Shown here: positions 1 to 7,524 of the stretch, piece by piece
Layout of the letters: each line of letters begins with the position of its first letter
How positions within the stretch are numbered: the first letter of the stretch is position 1
Assembly: GCA_041484845.1 (NCBI GenBank)
Contig: JBGPIK010000037.1
Location: 1 to 27,956, forward strand
DNA: 27,956 nt
Source of the DNA: JBGPIK01 sp041484845
GTDB taxonomy: Bacteria; Desulfobacterota; Binatia; UBA9968
Direction of reading: 5' to 3'
The notes under the pieces: generated by a model
Databases searched by the model: none
What the model saw: only the letters and a program-made list of their open reading frames with translations
Told to the model about the DNA's origin: nothing
Made by a program: the position numbers and the translations under genes

Positions 1-159
1 CCGCTTCACCGCATGACTCACCGTCGACAACTCTCGCACCTGCAGATATCTCCTCAACTCCTCCAATCCCACCTCCCCGTGCCTTCGTCCCAGATAGCAC
101 ACCAGTTCCCGGCACTGCTTGATCTCCTCGCTACGCTGTCGCGGGGATGGCGCCGCCAT
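1..159 (-). pseudogene. C-terminal DnaA-like fragment of a REP-associated tyrosine transposase
   Basis: On the minus strand this stretch reads as an open frame through the window edge. It has the pattern CRELVCYLGRRHG, then a leucine-rich helix, then STVSHAVKR. This resembles the DnaA domain-IV-like helix-turn-helix found at the C-terminus of many IS200-like/RAYT transposases (family knowledge, from memory). The catalytic N-terminal part (HUH motif and Tyr) is absent: upstream sequence is instead the histidine kinase pseudogene in another frame. The piece is therefore a fragment joined to the kinase at about 150-165. It continues beyond position 1, so whether its C-terminus is intact cannot be seen. 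An unrelated HTH protein is the alternative. Confidence 0.5.
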
Positions 160-1556
160 GAGATTCTGTGAATTTTTTGGCAATGGCCAACCCAAGTCCG
201 GTTCCCTGTACTTTAGTGGTGTAGAACGGATCAAAAATCCTTAAGATCTTATCCTCCGGGATTCCCATTCCGGTGTCTCTTATCTCTGCAAACACCTGCG
301 TGACGCCTGCCTCTTTCAGGGTTGTGCCGGAAGTTATGGTGAGGATTCCGCCGCTTTCAGGGATGGCCTCGATCGCGTTGCCAATGAGGCTCATGAAAAC
401 CTGCTCGAGCAGAACCTGATCGCCGGTGATCGGCGAGAGTTTCGCCGCAAGCTGCTCGTTTACCTTGAGGTGGGCGTTGGCCATGCGACCGCCCATCATT
501 TGCACTGTCCCACGAAGAAGCGTGTTGAGATCCAGGAACTCACTTTGCCTCTCGGCCGACCGGAGAAACCGCAATAGCTCCTTCATACGGCACTGCAACC
601 GATCAACCTCGGCCATGATGTTCGCCAAATTCCGCGGCGCCAGGGCCGGACACATCACACTCTTTGCAATCCAGCAGAGCCACCTGAGCCGCTGCGCGGA
701 TGTTGGCTAGGGGATTGCCAATTCCGTGCGCAACTGCCACCACCACCTCGCCGATGGCCGCCATCCGTTCAGTCTGCACGAGTTGAGTCTGGACTGTCCG
801 CAGCTGCTGGTTGGCTGCAGCCAGCGCGTGGCTTTTGTCTTCCAGATTGTGATGTTGCTCGTCGATGCGACGAGCCGCCCGGCGCACAATCCAGAACAGG
901 GACAGATACAGTAGGGATGCTCCCGCCAAGCTGGTGACCACTACCATGATCTGTCCTTTACGAATATTGATAAAGACCTGGTGGGGCGCTTTGTAGGTTT
1001 CCACGACACCAACCACCTTGGTAGTGCCCGAAAACATCACCGGCACATAAACCTCCACCAACTCCGGCAAGTTATCGTCTTCGTAGATGTTCTCGCCTTT
1101 TCTCTCGTCCAGTTCCAGATTCACCATTATACGGCCGTTAATCGCCCCGATGAGCTGGGAATTGTCGAGAAACCGCTGCCCGATAAGACGCGGTTCATCC
1201 GACCAGATCACCATCATGGCGGCATCGTAAACCTTCACCCTGGCGATCTCGGGCATCATGACAGTCTGCTCGTAAAAAATTCAAAACCGCTCCTGGGCGA
1301 TCGTGCTCTGGGGTGCGGAAAAATCCGCAGGAGAAAGGTGCTGCAACAACTCTGTGCGAATGAAGTCCGCCGTGATCCTCCATTCCCGCTCTAGCGGGTC
1401 TTTTCGGAGATAATAGGAGATTATAAACGAGAGGGCGGCCGTGATCAGGCCAATAATGATCAAGCTCACAATCGCAAACTGTCGGGTTAGCGCGGGACCG
1501 CTATCCGACTTGGTGAAAGGACATGATGCCACATTGTGGATCATACCGAGTCTCAT
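131..1556 (-). pseudogene. Membrane sensor histidine kinase, inactivated
   Basis: Three consecutive pieces form one histidine kinase. 1556-1281 gives the N-terminus and first membrane helix. 1259-603 gives the extracytoplasmic sensor, second membrane helix and HisKA region, with the H-box AHGIGNP (His codon at 726-728). 658-131 gives the rest of HisKA and the HATPase with N-box NAIEAI, G1 DTGMGIP and G2 GTGLGLA. An in-frame TGA at 1281-1283 separates pieces one and two, which share a frame. A frameshift within the 603-658 overlap separates pieces two and three. The 3' end stops just after ESHGG and runs into transposase sequence, so the last beta strands are missing. The sensor half (VYVPVMFSG, KVVGVVE) is paralogous to the intact-length kinase at 3466-4872. 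Three separate lesions make a real pseudogene more likely than sequencing error. Confidence 0.85.
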
Positions 1557-1802
1557 TTGATTCGGCGATTGCGACTTGAGCGTGCTTCTTCAGGGATGCG
1601 TTCCTATACAGGATTTTTCCGAATCATTTAAAAGCGGCGTCTATCCTTAGCGTAAGCTCTTACAAAGAGCTACAACTATCCCGTGTGTGACAGGGTAAGC
1701 TTTGAATGGGCTCGGCCGGCTTTTCTGATTCTCCGTCGTATCTTAGAAACCGACAGAGAAAACTTGCCGTCAGGGGCAAGGGTTCAATGCTTTGACATCC
1801 CG

Positions 1803-2315
1803 CTAGCGTGGCAGAACCAAAATGGCCGCAGTCATCGTCGGGGCATGGGTTGAGCAGATTAATTGATAGGTGCCGACCTTCTCGGCGACAATAGATAGCC
1901 GATACTCCCTGCCTCGATTCCATGTGGTCTTGGGTATTACAACACTGCCATCGGGGGAAAAAACCTGAACTTCATGTTCGTCGCCGTTCACAACGAACAC
2001 GTTTAGTATTACGGTGGTTCCCTGTTGAACGGTGACCGATCCTGGTGACAGCATGTAACTTGACACTTCCCATCGGTGGAGCGCATTTTTGTCGTGGTCA
2101 CTCGGGGGAGTGTAGCCATACCCTTTGGAAAGGTCGCCGGGGTTGACGTTTGGAAGCGCGAGCTTGTCTGTGGTCGTCGAGCCTTTGATTTCGGCAACGG
2201 TCATGAAAACCACGTGTGTACCGGCTGAACGTTGCGCGCCAGCATCCGGCACAAGATAGAAGATAGACGTAATCAACGCGATCGTAGTTGCTATCAACAT
2301 TTGTTGTGGTTTCAT
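1803..2315 (-). CDS. Secreted cupredoxin-domain protein
   Basis: The 170-residue protein begins MKPQQMLIATTIALI, a clear signal peptide ending near GAQ. An upstream in-frame extension to 2489 is ignored because it would bury this signal peptide. The C-terminal half is a beta-sandwich with a cupredoxin copper-site pattern: an upstream His in DEHEVQV and the C-terminal CSTHAPTM, giving Cys-x2-His-x3-Met. This fits a type-1-like copper protein in the periplasm, so electron transfer is a reasonable inference given the neighbouring cytochromes. The start has a weak GGGAAG ribosome site. No sigma-54 type promoter was found directly upstream, so it may be read from the promoter of the small gene at 2728, passing the hairpin at 2509-2547. 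Nitrosocyanin-like or nitrous-oxide-reductase-like cupredoxins are possible relatives; I cannot assign a specific name. Confidence 0.75.
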   Translation of the reverse strand: MKPQQMLIATTIALITSIFYLVPDAGAQRSAGTHVVFMTVAEIKGSTTTDKLALPNVNPGDLSKGYGYTPPSDHDKNALHRWEVSSYMLSPGSVTVQQGTTVILNVFVVNGDEHEVQVFSPDGSVVIPKTTWNRGREYRLSIVAEKVGTYQLICSTHAPTMTAAILVLPR

Positions 2316-2508
2316 CGTTTTCTTCCCGGCTAATTGCCCATAAGGATAATCATCCGCAAGTTTGAAGCTCCGTAGGCTACGGACACGCGAGACGTCCGAA
2401 TTGGCAGATATATTTTTTACACCCGGATGCCTAGCGCCTGTCGGCCTAACGGCGAATCCGGTGCATCGACAGAAGGCACGCCGCTCCACGCTCTAGCCGT
2501 TTTGTCTA

Positions 2509-2547
2509 CGGGCATGGGGGAGAGACACGAGACCTCCCCTATGCCCG
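2509..2547. terminator. Strong hairpin between small peptide gene and cupredoxin gene
   Basis: Arms CGGGCATGGGGGAG (2509-2522) and CTCCCCTATGCCCG (2534-2547) pair over 14 positions with a single G-T type mismatch and an 11-base loop. It lies just downstream of the 45-residue gene on the minus strand. No U-run follows on either strand, so a classical intrinsic terminator is not shown. It could be an attenuating or RNA-stabilising stem. Confidence 0.4.
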
Positions 2548-2590
2548 CAAGAGTCTGGTCGTTAGTGAAAGCGTATCCTCGTTGGCTCCA

Positions 2591-2728
2591 CTAGCAACGA
2601 TCTCTGGGACCATCACAACGCGGCGGCCTTGGATCCTCCCGCCCCTTCCTGGCATCGGCGCTCGGAGCCATAGTCAAGAGCCCAACTACCGACAAGGCTA
2701 ATGCAATTGCCCATATTTTCTTTACCAT
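2591..2728 (-). CDS. 45-residue secreted peptide
   Basis: A short frame encodes a Lys-rich N-terminus (MVKKIWAIALALSVVG), a hydrophobic core, and a likely signal-peptidase site around SADA. The mature tail is very small and basic/proline-rich, with two cysteines (PRPPRCDG and a final DRC). An AGGAG ribosome site sits 9 bases before the ATG, and a sigma-54-like element lies about 50 bases upstream. Both argue that it is translated. The predicted mature part is only about 19 residues, and the two Cys could form a disulfide. I do not recognise the family. Its function is unknown; a periplasmic small protein or a decayed remnant of a longer one are both possible. Confidence 0.6.
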   Translation of the reverse strand: MVKKIWAIALALSVVGLLTMAPSADARKGREDPRPPRCDGPRDRC

Positions 2729-2778
2729 TTAAATCAGCTCCTTCTGTGTTGATTAATCTGCTTCGGGAACTTACTTGA

Positions 2779-2793
2779 GCAACACCCATGCCG
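2779..2793 (-). promoter_or_regulatory. Sigma-54-like -24/-12 promoter for the small peptide gene
   Basis: On the minus strand CGGCATGGGTGTTGC has GG and GC at the required 10-base spacing, but C replaces the usual first T. Predicted transcript start is near 2768, about 40 bases before the ATG at 2728. Confidence 0.5.
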
Positions 2794-3465
2794 GTAAATT
2801 AGGAGGGATGACAATCATGCGCGTTTTTTAAGTCAACGATAAAAGATTTGGAAGAACAATACGTTGGAAAACAAAGGATGCGGCCAGAAGAAAATCCGTC
2901 GCTTCAGCGCCAACGGACGTGGGGATATCACCGTGGGGATTTGCCCGTCGCGGGCATATGCCCCCAGCCGGCAACGAACCTTCGAGAATCAATCAGATTC
3001 AAATTCGATACTCTTGATAATCTTTTTCTAACCGAAAAAGATCGCGTATCATTATCTGTGGCGGACGTATTGATGGACCTGATTAGTGCGAACATGCGAT
3101 TCTCTTCTCGTCCAAAGGCGGCATTGAAAAACTTACTCTGCCAACTTGTCCACCAAATCTGCCTGTTTCCCGCGAGAATTGTTTCATTCGCCACTGGATT
3201 CGTGTCTGTCGGCTTCTCGTCGCGGTTAAGCACGAAACCCCGAAGCGTGCTCTACCTAATTCCGGTTGTAATGAATAGTTGCCTGAATTAGCGATTCCAA
3301 TTCAGCCCGCGATTGGAATAGCTCTAGAATCTGGTTTAGGATCCGGAAATACTCAAAATCCTAGAAACCAAATCAGGACAGAGTTCCCAAGAACAAGTTC
3401 GAGCTTTTCCAGTTGCTGAAGGCAGTGATGCTAGTCGTGACCGCGTCGGGCGTTCCACACACCTG
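2794..3465. other. Gap without a convincing gene
   Basis: Open frames exist on both strands (for example 2848-3291 plus, 2928-3233 minus). They lack a ribosome site, domain signal, signal peptide or sensible composition, and they overlap each other. The only structure seen is an 8-base inverted repeat ATTCCAAT/ATTGGAAT (3294-3301 and 3312-3319) and a looser one around 3332-3385, between the kinase 3' end and the unassigned stretch. The region looks like decayed or non-coding DNA. Confidence 0.5.
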
Positions 3466-4872
3466 TTACAGCTCGTTCGGTAAAGTGACGGTAAATTTCG
3501 ACCCCTCGCTGTAAGTGCTGTCTACTTGGATTTTGCCCTTTAATAAATCCAAACATTTCTTCACAATCGCCAAACCGAGCCCCACGCCGCTCTTAAACCG
3601 CGCATCGGAATGAGTCCCCCGGTAAAACTCGTCAAAAACCATCGGCAACTCTTCGCTCTTTATACCAACGCCAGTATCTTCGACGATAATTTTAACACCG
3701 TCTCCATTAACGCTCGTTTCGAGCCGTGTGCGAATATGACCCTTAACTGTAAATTTAATGGCATTACTCACGAGGTTTAAAATGACTTGCTGGACGAGCT
3801 TGCGGTCCGACTTAATGACCACCGGGTCGGGGGGAACCTCGACTTCAAGTGCCACCTCTCCGTCGCCACAAAGAAATTGGAGGTCGCTGGTGATATTACG
3901 AATCAGGCCCGTTAGCTCCACGGGTTCCTTCTGAATTGCGAAATCACCTAATTTCAGCCGAGCGAGTTCCAGAGTCCGATTGAAATGAGATAAGAGCTCG
4001 GCGGCCGTGTTGCGCATTTTATCGGGAGACGGATGGCTTCGGTTGAGCGAATCTCCGAACCCCCCGTCCACCAAAAGATCTGCGTAACTCCTGATAGCGT
4101 CGGGGTTACGGAATTCTTGAGAAAGATTATCGACCAAATCATCCTTAACGCGGTTCACTTTAAAGATTTCATCGAATGCCTTTCCGAGATCCTGATGTTG
4201 CTTTCGGATGAGCGCCACCGCCCGCCCTAGGCCGATGAAAGTAATCGCCAGCAGCAACCCTAATCCTCCAAAAACAATTAATCCAATCAGCCATCCAGCA
4301 TTAAGAAGCGTGACGAAAAGCGGATCGACGTTGAGATAGACCTCGGCAACCCCGCCAACTTTTTTGCTTCCATTGAAGTAAATGGGAACATAGAGTTCCA
4401 TCAGGCTGCGAAACGATCCCCGCTCAAAGCGATGTTCCTCTTTCTCAAGTTGTGAGAGCTCGGCTTCGATATGCCCTTCCAGCGCCTCAAGTAGTTCCGG
4501 ATTGTCTTTGGCATCCGGAGCCATCTGCATAAGTTCGACCGAATCGGACCAGATGAGCGTCCCTTGTCGATTATAGATCTTGACCCTAACGACTTCAGGA
4601 AGTGACAAGAGGTCCGTTACCTTTTGCCGAAATGATTCCCACTCCGTGCCCTGTTTTACCGTTTGAAAATCTGCCTGGGTGAGCTGATGGGAAATAATAG
4701 CATTAATGTATTTGGCTCGCGTCTCTCTGGTTTCCGATACCAGATAAGTTTCCAACATTCTCGTTCCGAACTTAAAGAGAACAAAAGAGATGGCCAGAAA
4801 GCCAAGCAGGCCGAGAAAAGCGAAACGCGCAAAAAGTCGCTTCGGTGAACCTACGGGTGGAGAATTGATCAT
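3466..4872 (-). CDS. Sensor histidine kinase lacking the phospho-acceptor His
   Basis: This is a 468-residue inner-membrane kinase. Membrane helix one is at about residues 13-34, an extracytoplasmic sensor runs to about 185, and helix two is at about 190-216. A short linker, HisKA-like helices (about 235-310) and HATPase (about 350-468) follow. The ATPase motifs are intact: N-box NLVSNAIKF, G1 DTGVGI and G2 GVGLGLAIV. The H-box, normally SHELRTPL, reads SQEFRNPD, so Gln252 (codon CAA at 4119-4117) replaces the histidine and the following PL is altered. It should not autophosphorylate by the usual route. The sensor half is paralogous to the pseudogene kinase at 131-1556. No response regulator lies beside it. 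The start has a poor ribosome site. A pseudokinase or a gene in early decay are both possible. Confidence 0.85.
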   Translation of the reverse strand: MINSPPVGSPKRLFARFAFLGLLGFLAISFVLFKFGTRMLETYLVSETRETRAKYINAIISHQLTQADFQTVKQGTEWESFRQKVTDLLSLPEVVRVKIYNRQGTLIWSDSVELMQMAPDAKDNPELLEALEGHIEAELSQLEKEEHRFERGSFRSLMELYVPIYFNGSKKVGGVAEVYLNVDPLFVTLLNAGWLIGLIVFGGLGLLLAITFIGLGRAVALIRKQHQDLGKAFDEIFKVNRVKDDLVDNLSQEFRNPDAIRSYADLLVDGGFGDSLNRSHPSPDKMRNTAAELLSHFNRTLELARLKLGDFAIQKEPVELTGLIRNITSDLQFLCGDGEVALEVEVPPDPVVIKSDRKLVQQVILNLVSNAIKFTVKGHIRTRLETSVNGDGVKIIVEDTGVGIKSEELPMVFDEFYRGTHSDARFKSGVGLGLAIVKKCLDLLKGKIQVDSTYSEGSKFTVTLPNEL

Positions 4873-5005
4873 CGATCAGAGTCTCTTAACTTCCCGCCGC
4901 GGTGCTGACCTCGACTTTCAAAACGAGTTCCGCTTCTCCGTGTTGAATTATCGCCCTGCAGGATAACGGCGGTCTCGGTCGCTCGACGGGACAAAAAGGG
5001 AACCA

Positions 5006-5020
5006 GCAATAGCCATACCA
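5006..5020 (-). promoter_or_regulatory. Possible sigma-54-like promoter for the 4872 kinase
   Basis: The minus strand reads TGGTATGGCTATTGC: TGG and TTGC with GG-N10-GC spacing, but a non-consensus -24 tail. It would give a leader of about 120 bases before the kinase ATG at 4872. Nothing else is seen in the 309-base gap 4873-5181 apart from this and the plus-strand promoter at 5127. Confidence 0.4.
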
Positions 5021-5126
5021 CGAACGGCACAGTCGATACGGTCCGCTGTAACTCATTCAATTACTGATTTCAAGAAACCCGCGCGCCTCTTTTCCAGTTA
5101 CCGAGAAAGCTTTGACCTATGGCGCG

Positions 5127-5141
5127 TGGCCCCGAAGTTGC
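5127..5141 (+). promoter_or_regulatory. Sigma-54-like promoter of the 5182 gene
   Basis: TGGCCCCGAAGTTGC matches TGG-N9-TTGC with exact GG-N10-GC spacing. Predicted start is near 5153, leaving a short leader before the GGGAGG ribosome site and ATG at 5182. Confidence 0.65.
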
Positions 5142-5181
5142 TCGTTGGTAAAAGCAAATATTTTTTCAAGGGAGGATTTCT

Positions 5182-5889
5182 ATGTATCGATCACTGATTT
5201 TGGCTGGCGCCGCAGCCTTGGTGCTTGGAGGCGGGTTGTACTTTCACGAGAGTCCCGGCGGAACTGTTTTGGCTGCCTCGGGAGGAACCGTAACAGGACG
5301 AGTGGTGTTGGTAGGCGATGCGCCGCAACCAAAAAAGTTGCAGGTGTCCAAAGACAAAGAAAAATGCGGAACAGAAAAGCTTGCGGAAGATCTCGTTGTA
5401 TCGTCCGACCGTGGCATCAAGAACGTTGTTGTTAGCGTGCAGGACGTCAAAGGAAAGCCGGAAGGCGCTTCCGCTTTAGATCAAACCGGATGCGCCTTTG
5501 CTCCGCATGTGGTGCTGGTGCCCGTGGGCGCACCGCTTGACATTCTTAACAACGACGGCATCTTGCATAACTTTCACACCTCCAGCAGCAAGAATGCAGC
5601 GATTAACAAAGCGCAGCCGGGATTCAAGAAAAAAATGACCGAAACATTCTCTCAGCCGGAGATTATCAAGATCAACTGTGACGCCCATGCGTGGATGAGC
5701 GGTTGGCTTGTCGTCACCGAGAATCCTTCTGCGGTCACTAGCGATGCTGCCGCATTCAAAATCACAGACGTTCCCGTAGGAACTCATAAAATAGAGGTGT
5801 GGCACGAGACTCTGGGAAAGGTGACGAAAGAAATCACGGTTAAAGCCGGAGAAGAAACTAAAGTCACAATCGAGCTAGCCAAAAAATGA
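5182..5889 (+). CDS. Secreted cupredoxin-like / carboxypeptidase-regulatory-like protein
   Basis: This is a 235-residue exported protein with signal peptide MYRSLILAGAAALVLGGGLYF and a GGGAGG ribosome site six bases before the ATG. The segment after the signal (GTVTGRVVLVGDAP) has the look of a carboxypeptidase-regulatory-like or cupredoxin beta-sandwich. The middle carries possible copper ligands: His residues in LHNFHT and the Cys-x2-His-x2-Met of NCDAHAWM. The C-terminal 50 residues (DVPVGTHKIEVWHETLGK) look like a second small beta domain. Proteins of this build sit beside cytochromes and methylamine-utilisation-like genes in many genomes (family knowledge). A periplasmic copper or electron-carrier role is inference. 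It is a single-gene transcript between a sigma-54-like promoter and a hairpin terminator. Confidence 0.75.
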   Translation: MYRSLILAGAAALVLGGGLYFHESPGGTVLAASGGTVTGRVVLVGDAPQPKKLQVSKDKEKCGTEKLAEDLVVSSDRGIKNVVVSVQDVKGKPEGASALDQTGCAFAPHVVLVPVGAPLDILNNDGILHNFHTSSSKNAAINKAQPGFKKKMTETFSQPEIIKINCDAHAWMSGWLVVTENPSAVTSDAAAFKITDVPVGTHKIEVWHETLGKVTKEITVKAGEETKVTIELAKK

Positions 5890-5898
5890 GCGAACATA

Positions 5899-5956
5899 TG
5901 CGCGTTAAGGGGGAGATATAAGCGATTGACCTCCCTCTTATCGCGCACTCAATTTT
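5899..5956 (+). terminator. Hairpin terminator after the 5182 gene
   Basis: Arms 5899-5915 and 5931-5947 pair at 15 of 17 positions (TGCGCGTTAAGGGGGAG against CTCCCTCTTATCGCGCA) around a 15-base loop, ten bases after the stop codon. A short T-rich run (CTCAATTTT) follows. Between here and the promoter at 6180 I see no gene. Confidence 0.65.
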
Positions 5957-6157
5957 GCGCCCCAAAACACTCTTTCAAGATCTTCTTCACATCCCTGACT
6001 GAGCACAAAGGCCCGCCGAATTCATGAGCCAATTCAGCCGACTGCACTATATCTACGGGCAAGCAGATCTCCCACTCCACGCAAATGAAGCTAATACTAC
6101 TTTATCGAGGCGCTAGCATGTTGCTCCTTTTCCGTACAGTACATAGACAGCGAGTTG

Positions 6158-6175
6158 TTTCCGCACAATTGAGCG
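6158..6175 (+). promoter_or_regulatory. Candidate operator abutting the regulator promoter
   Basis: TTTCCGCACAATTGAGCG contains CGCACA followed by an imperfect inverted half-site TGAGCG. It ends four bases before the -24 element. TTTCCGCACAAT recurs exactly at 25905-25916, and TCCGCACA recurs in the palindrome at 10204. Being so close to -24, it would suit autorepression better than activation. Confidence 0.4.
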
Positions 6176-6179
6176 AAAA

Positions 6180-6194
6180 TGGCACAGCTATTGC
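6180..6194 (+). promoter_or_regulatory. Sigma-54 promoter of the kinase/NtrC operon
   Basis: TGGCACAGCTATTGC is a full consensus match (TGGCAC-N5-TTGC). Predicted start is near 6206, 24 bases before the ATG at 6230. An NtrC-type activator is encoded in the same operon, so autoregulation is likely. Confidence 0.8.
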
Positions 6195-6229
6195 GCTCAA
6201 CGCCTTGTTAACTGATTACGGAGAAGACC

Positions 6230-7510
6230 ATGGTTAGTCCCAAAAGCAACTCGCTCCTGCGACTTTCTCTCCCCGAAACTCTGGATTGGTATTTCCTGCT
6301 GCTTCGCTTATCAACCATTTTGGGAGGGGCGATCTGGTACCTCCTAGTCCCTTACGAATCCGCCCGGCGCGACGTGCTTGTTTGGCTTCTAGCGATCTAC
6401 AGTCTCTATAGCTGCCTCCTGTATGCAGCTATTTTTTGCTGGCCCAGAATTATCCGGGCGTTCTACCTCACCACATTGGCCACCGATCTTATCTTTGTCT
6501 TTATTTTGGTCCGCTATGTAGGCTCGCTCAGCAGCAGCTTTTTTATCGCTTTCTACCTCATTGCAGCTATCCATTCTTTCTACTTTGGTCTTCGGGTTGG
6601 GCTACTGACCGCCGTCATCGCCTCCCTGCTTTATGGCAAGGTCTATTTTGACCTGGCCGGTGTGTCGCCGATTCCTTGGCCCGATTTCGTTCTTCGCCTC
6701 ACCTTTCTTTTTCTTATCTCCATTTCGCTTGGACTTCTCGCAGAGCGAGAAAAGCGGATGCGCGCAAGAGTTGAAGAATTAAACCGCGAACTCGCGCGCA
6801 AGAACTCTATTCTCGAACAAAACTACCGTCATCTATCGATCGGCAAACTGATCGGAGAGATCGCTGCGGGCATCAACAGCCCTTGCGGACTTATGGCTTT
6901 ACGGTCCGAGGTTTTGATGGATGAGGCAAGGGAAAACAATTATCCCGAAGAATTCGTCACTAGCTTGGAGCTGATTAATCGGTGCAGTCATCAAGTCGCT
7001 CAGATTATCAAGAGCCTCCTGAACTTCTCAAAGCATGAGGGTTTTGAAAAAAAAGTTCTGGACTTTAACCAACTGGTCGAAGAAACGCTGCTTTTAACCC
7101 AGCGAGAGCTCGAAGAAAAAGGCGTGCGGGTAGAAAGACATCTCACCCCCGGGCTACCCCCGGTTTTGGGAGACTCTTCGGAGCTCAAAGGTGTGTTGAT
7201 CAACCTGATCAGTAATGCGATGGACGCGCTCGCTGAAGGCGGCGTGATTGGGCTTGTCACGCAAGTCGATCTGGACGACGCCAGCGAGGTCATCTGCACC
7301 GTCACTGACAACGGCAAGGGAATTCCAGAAGAGTATCAAGAGAGAATGTTCAACCCGTTCTTTACAACTAAAGAAAAAACCGGAGGGATCGGCCTGGGGC
7401 TTTCCACTAGCCTCAGTATTATGAAAAAACACAACGGCATGATTAAGGTGCGAAGCACGCCCGGCAAGGGTTCGGCATTTTCACTCATCATTCCGACCCA
7501 CCGCATCTAG
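6230..7510 (+). CDS. NtrB-like membrane histidine kinase lacking the phospho-acceptor His
   Basis: The 426-residue protein has a multi-span N-terminal membrane domain (five or six helices, about residues 20-170) without a large periplasmic loop. A short coiled coil (about 172-200), the HisKA-like dimerisation helices and a C-terminal HATPase follow. The ATPase is intact: N-box INLISNAMDAL (324-334), G1 DNGKG (360-364), F-box FNPFFTTKEK, G2 GIGLGLS (386-392). The H-box expected as IAHEINNP reads IAAGINSP. Ala213 (GCG, 6866-6868) therefore replaces the histidine and Gly214 the adjacent acidic residue. A membrane or redox cue is plausible as input, but none is shown. The stop is 14 bases from the NtrC gene, so the pair is co-transcribed. 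Caulobacter DivL is a known kinase-like protein working without the His. Confidence 0.9.
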   Translation: MVSPKSNSLLRLSLPETLDWYFLLLRLSTILGGAIWYLLVPYESARRDVLVWLLAIYSLYSCLLYAAIFCWPRIIRAFYLTTLATDLIFVFILVRYVGSLSSSFFIAFYLIAAIHSFYFGLRVGLLTAVIASLLYGKVYFDLAGVSPIPWPDFVLRLTFLFLISISLGLLAEREKRMRARVEELNRELARKNSILEQNYRHLSIGKLIGEIAAGINSPCGLMALRSEVLMDEARENNYPEEFVTSLELINRCSHQVAQIIKSLLNFSKHEGFEKKVLDFNQLVEETLLLTQRELEEKGVRVERHLTPGLPPVLGDSSELKGVLINLISNAMDALAEGGVIGLVTQVDLDDASEVICTVTDNGKGIPEEYQERMFNPFFTTKEKTGGIGLGLSTSLSIMKKHNGMIKVRSTPGKGSAFSLIIPTHRI

Positions 7511-7524
7511 CTTAAACCAGCGCA

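Noticed and set aside
1803..2489. Longer cupredoxin frame starting at 2489
   Set aside because: It would place the clear signal peptide in mid-protein; the ATG at 2315 is the sensible start.
2848..3291. Plus-strand frame of 147 codons with an overlapping minus-strand frame
   Set aside because: No ribosome site, signal peptide, domain or operon context; both frames compete for the same DNA.
3332..3385. Imperfect inverted repeat downstream of the 3466 kinase as its terminator
   Set aside because: The stem is bulged and no U-run follows on the minus strand.
4869..5060. 63-codon minus-strand frame with ATGA overlap to the kinase
   Set aside because: It needs a TTG start with no ribosome site, and the candidate promoter at 5006-5020 lies inside it.
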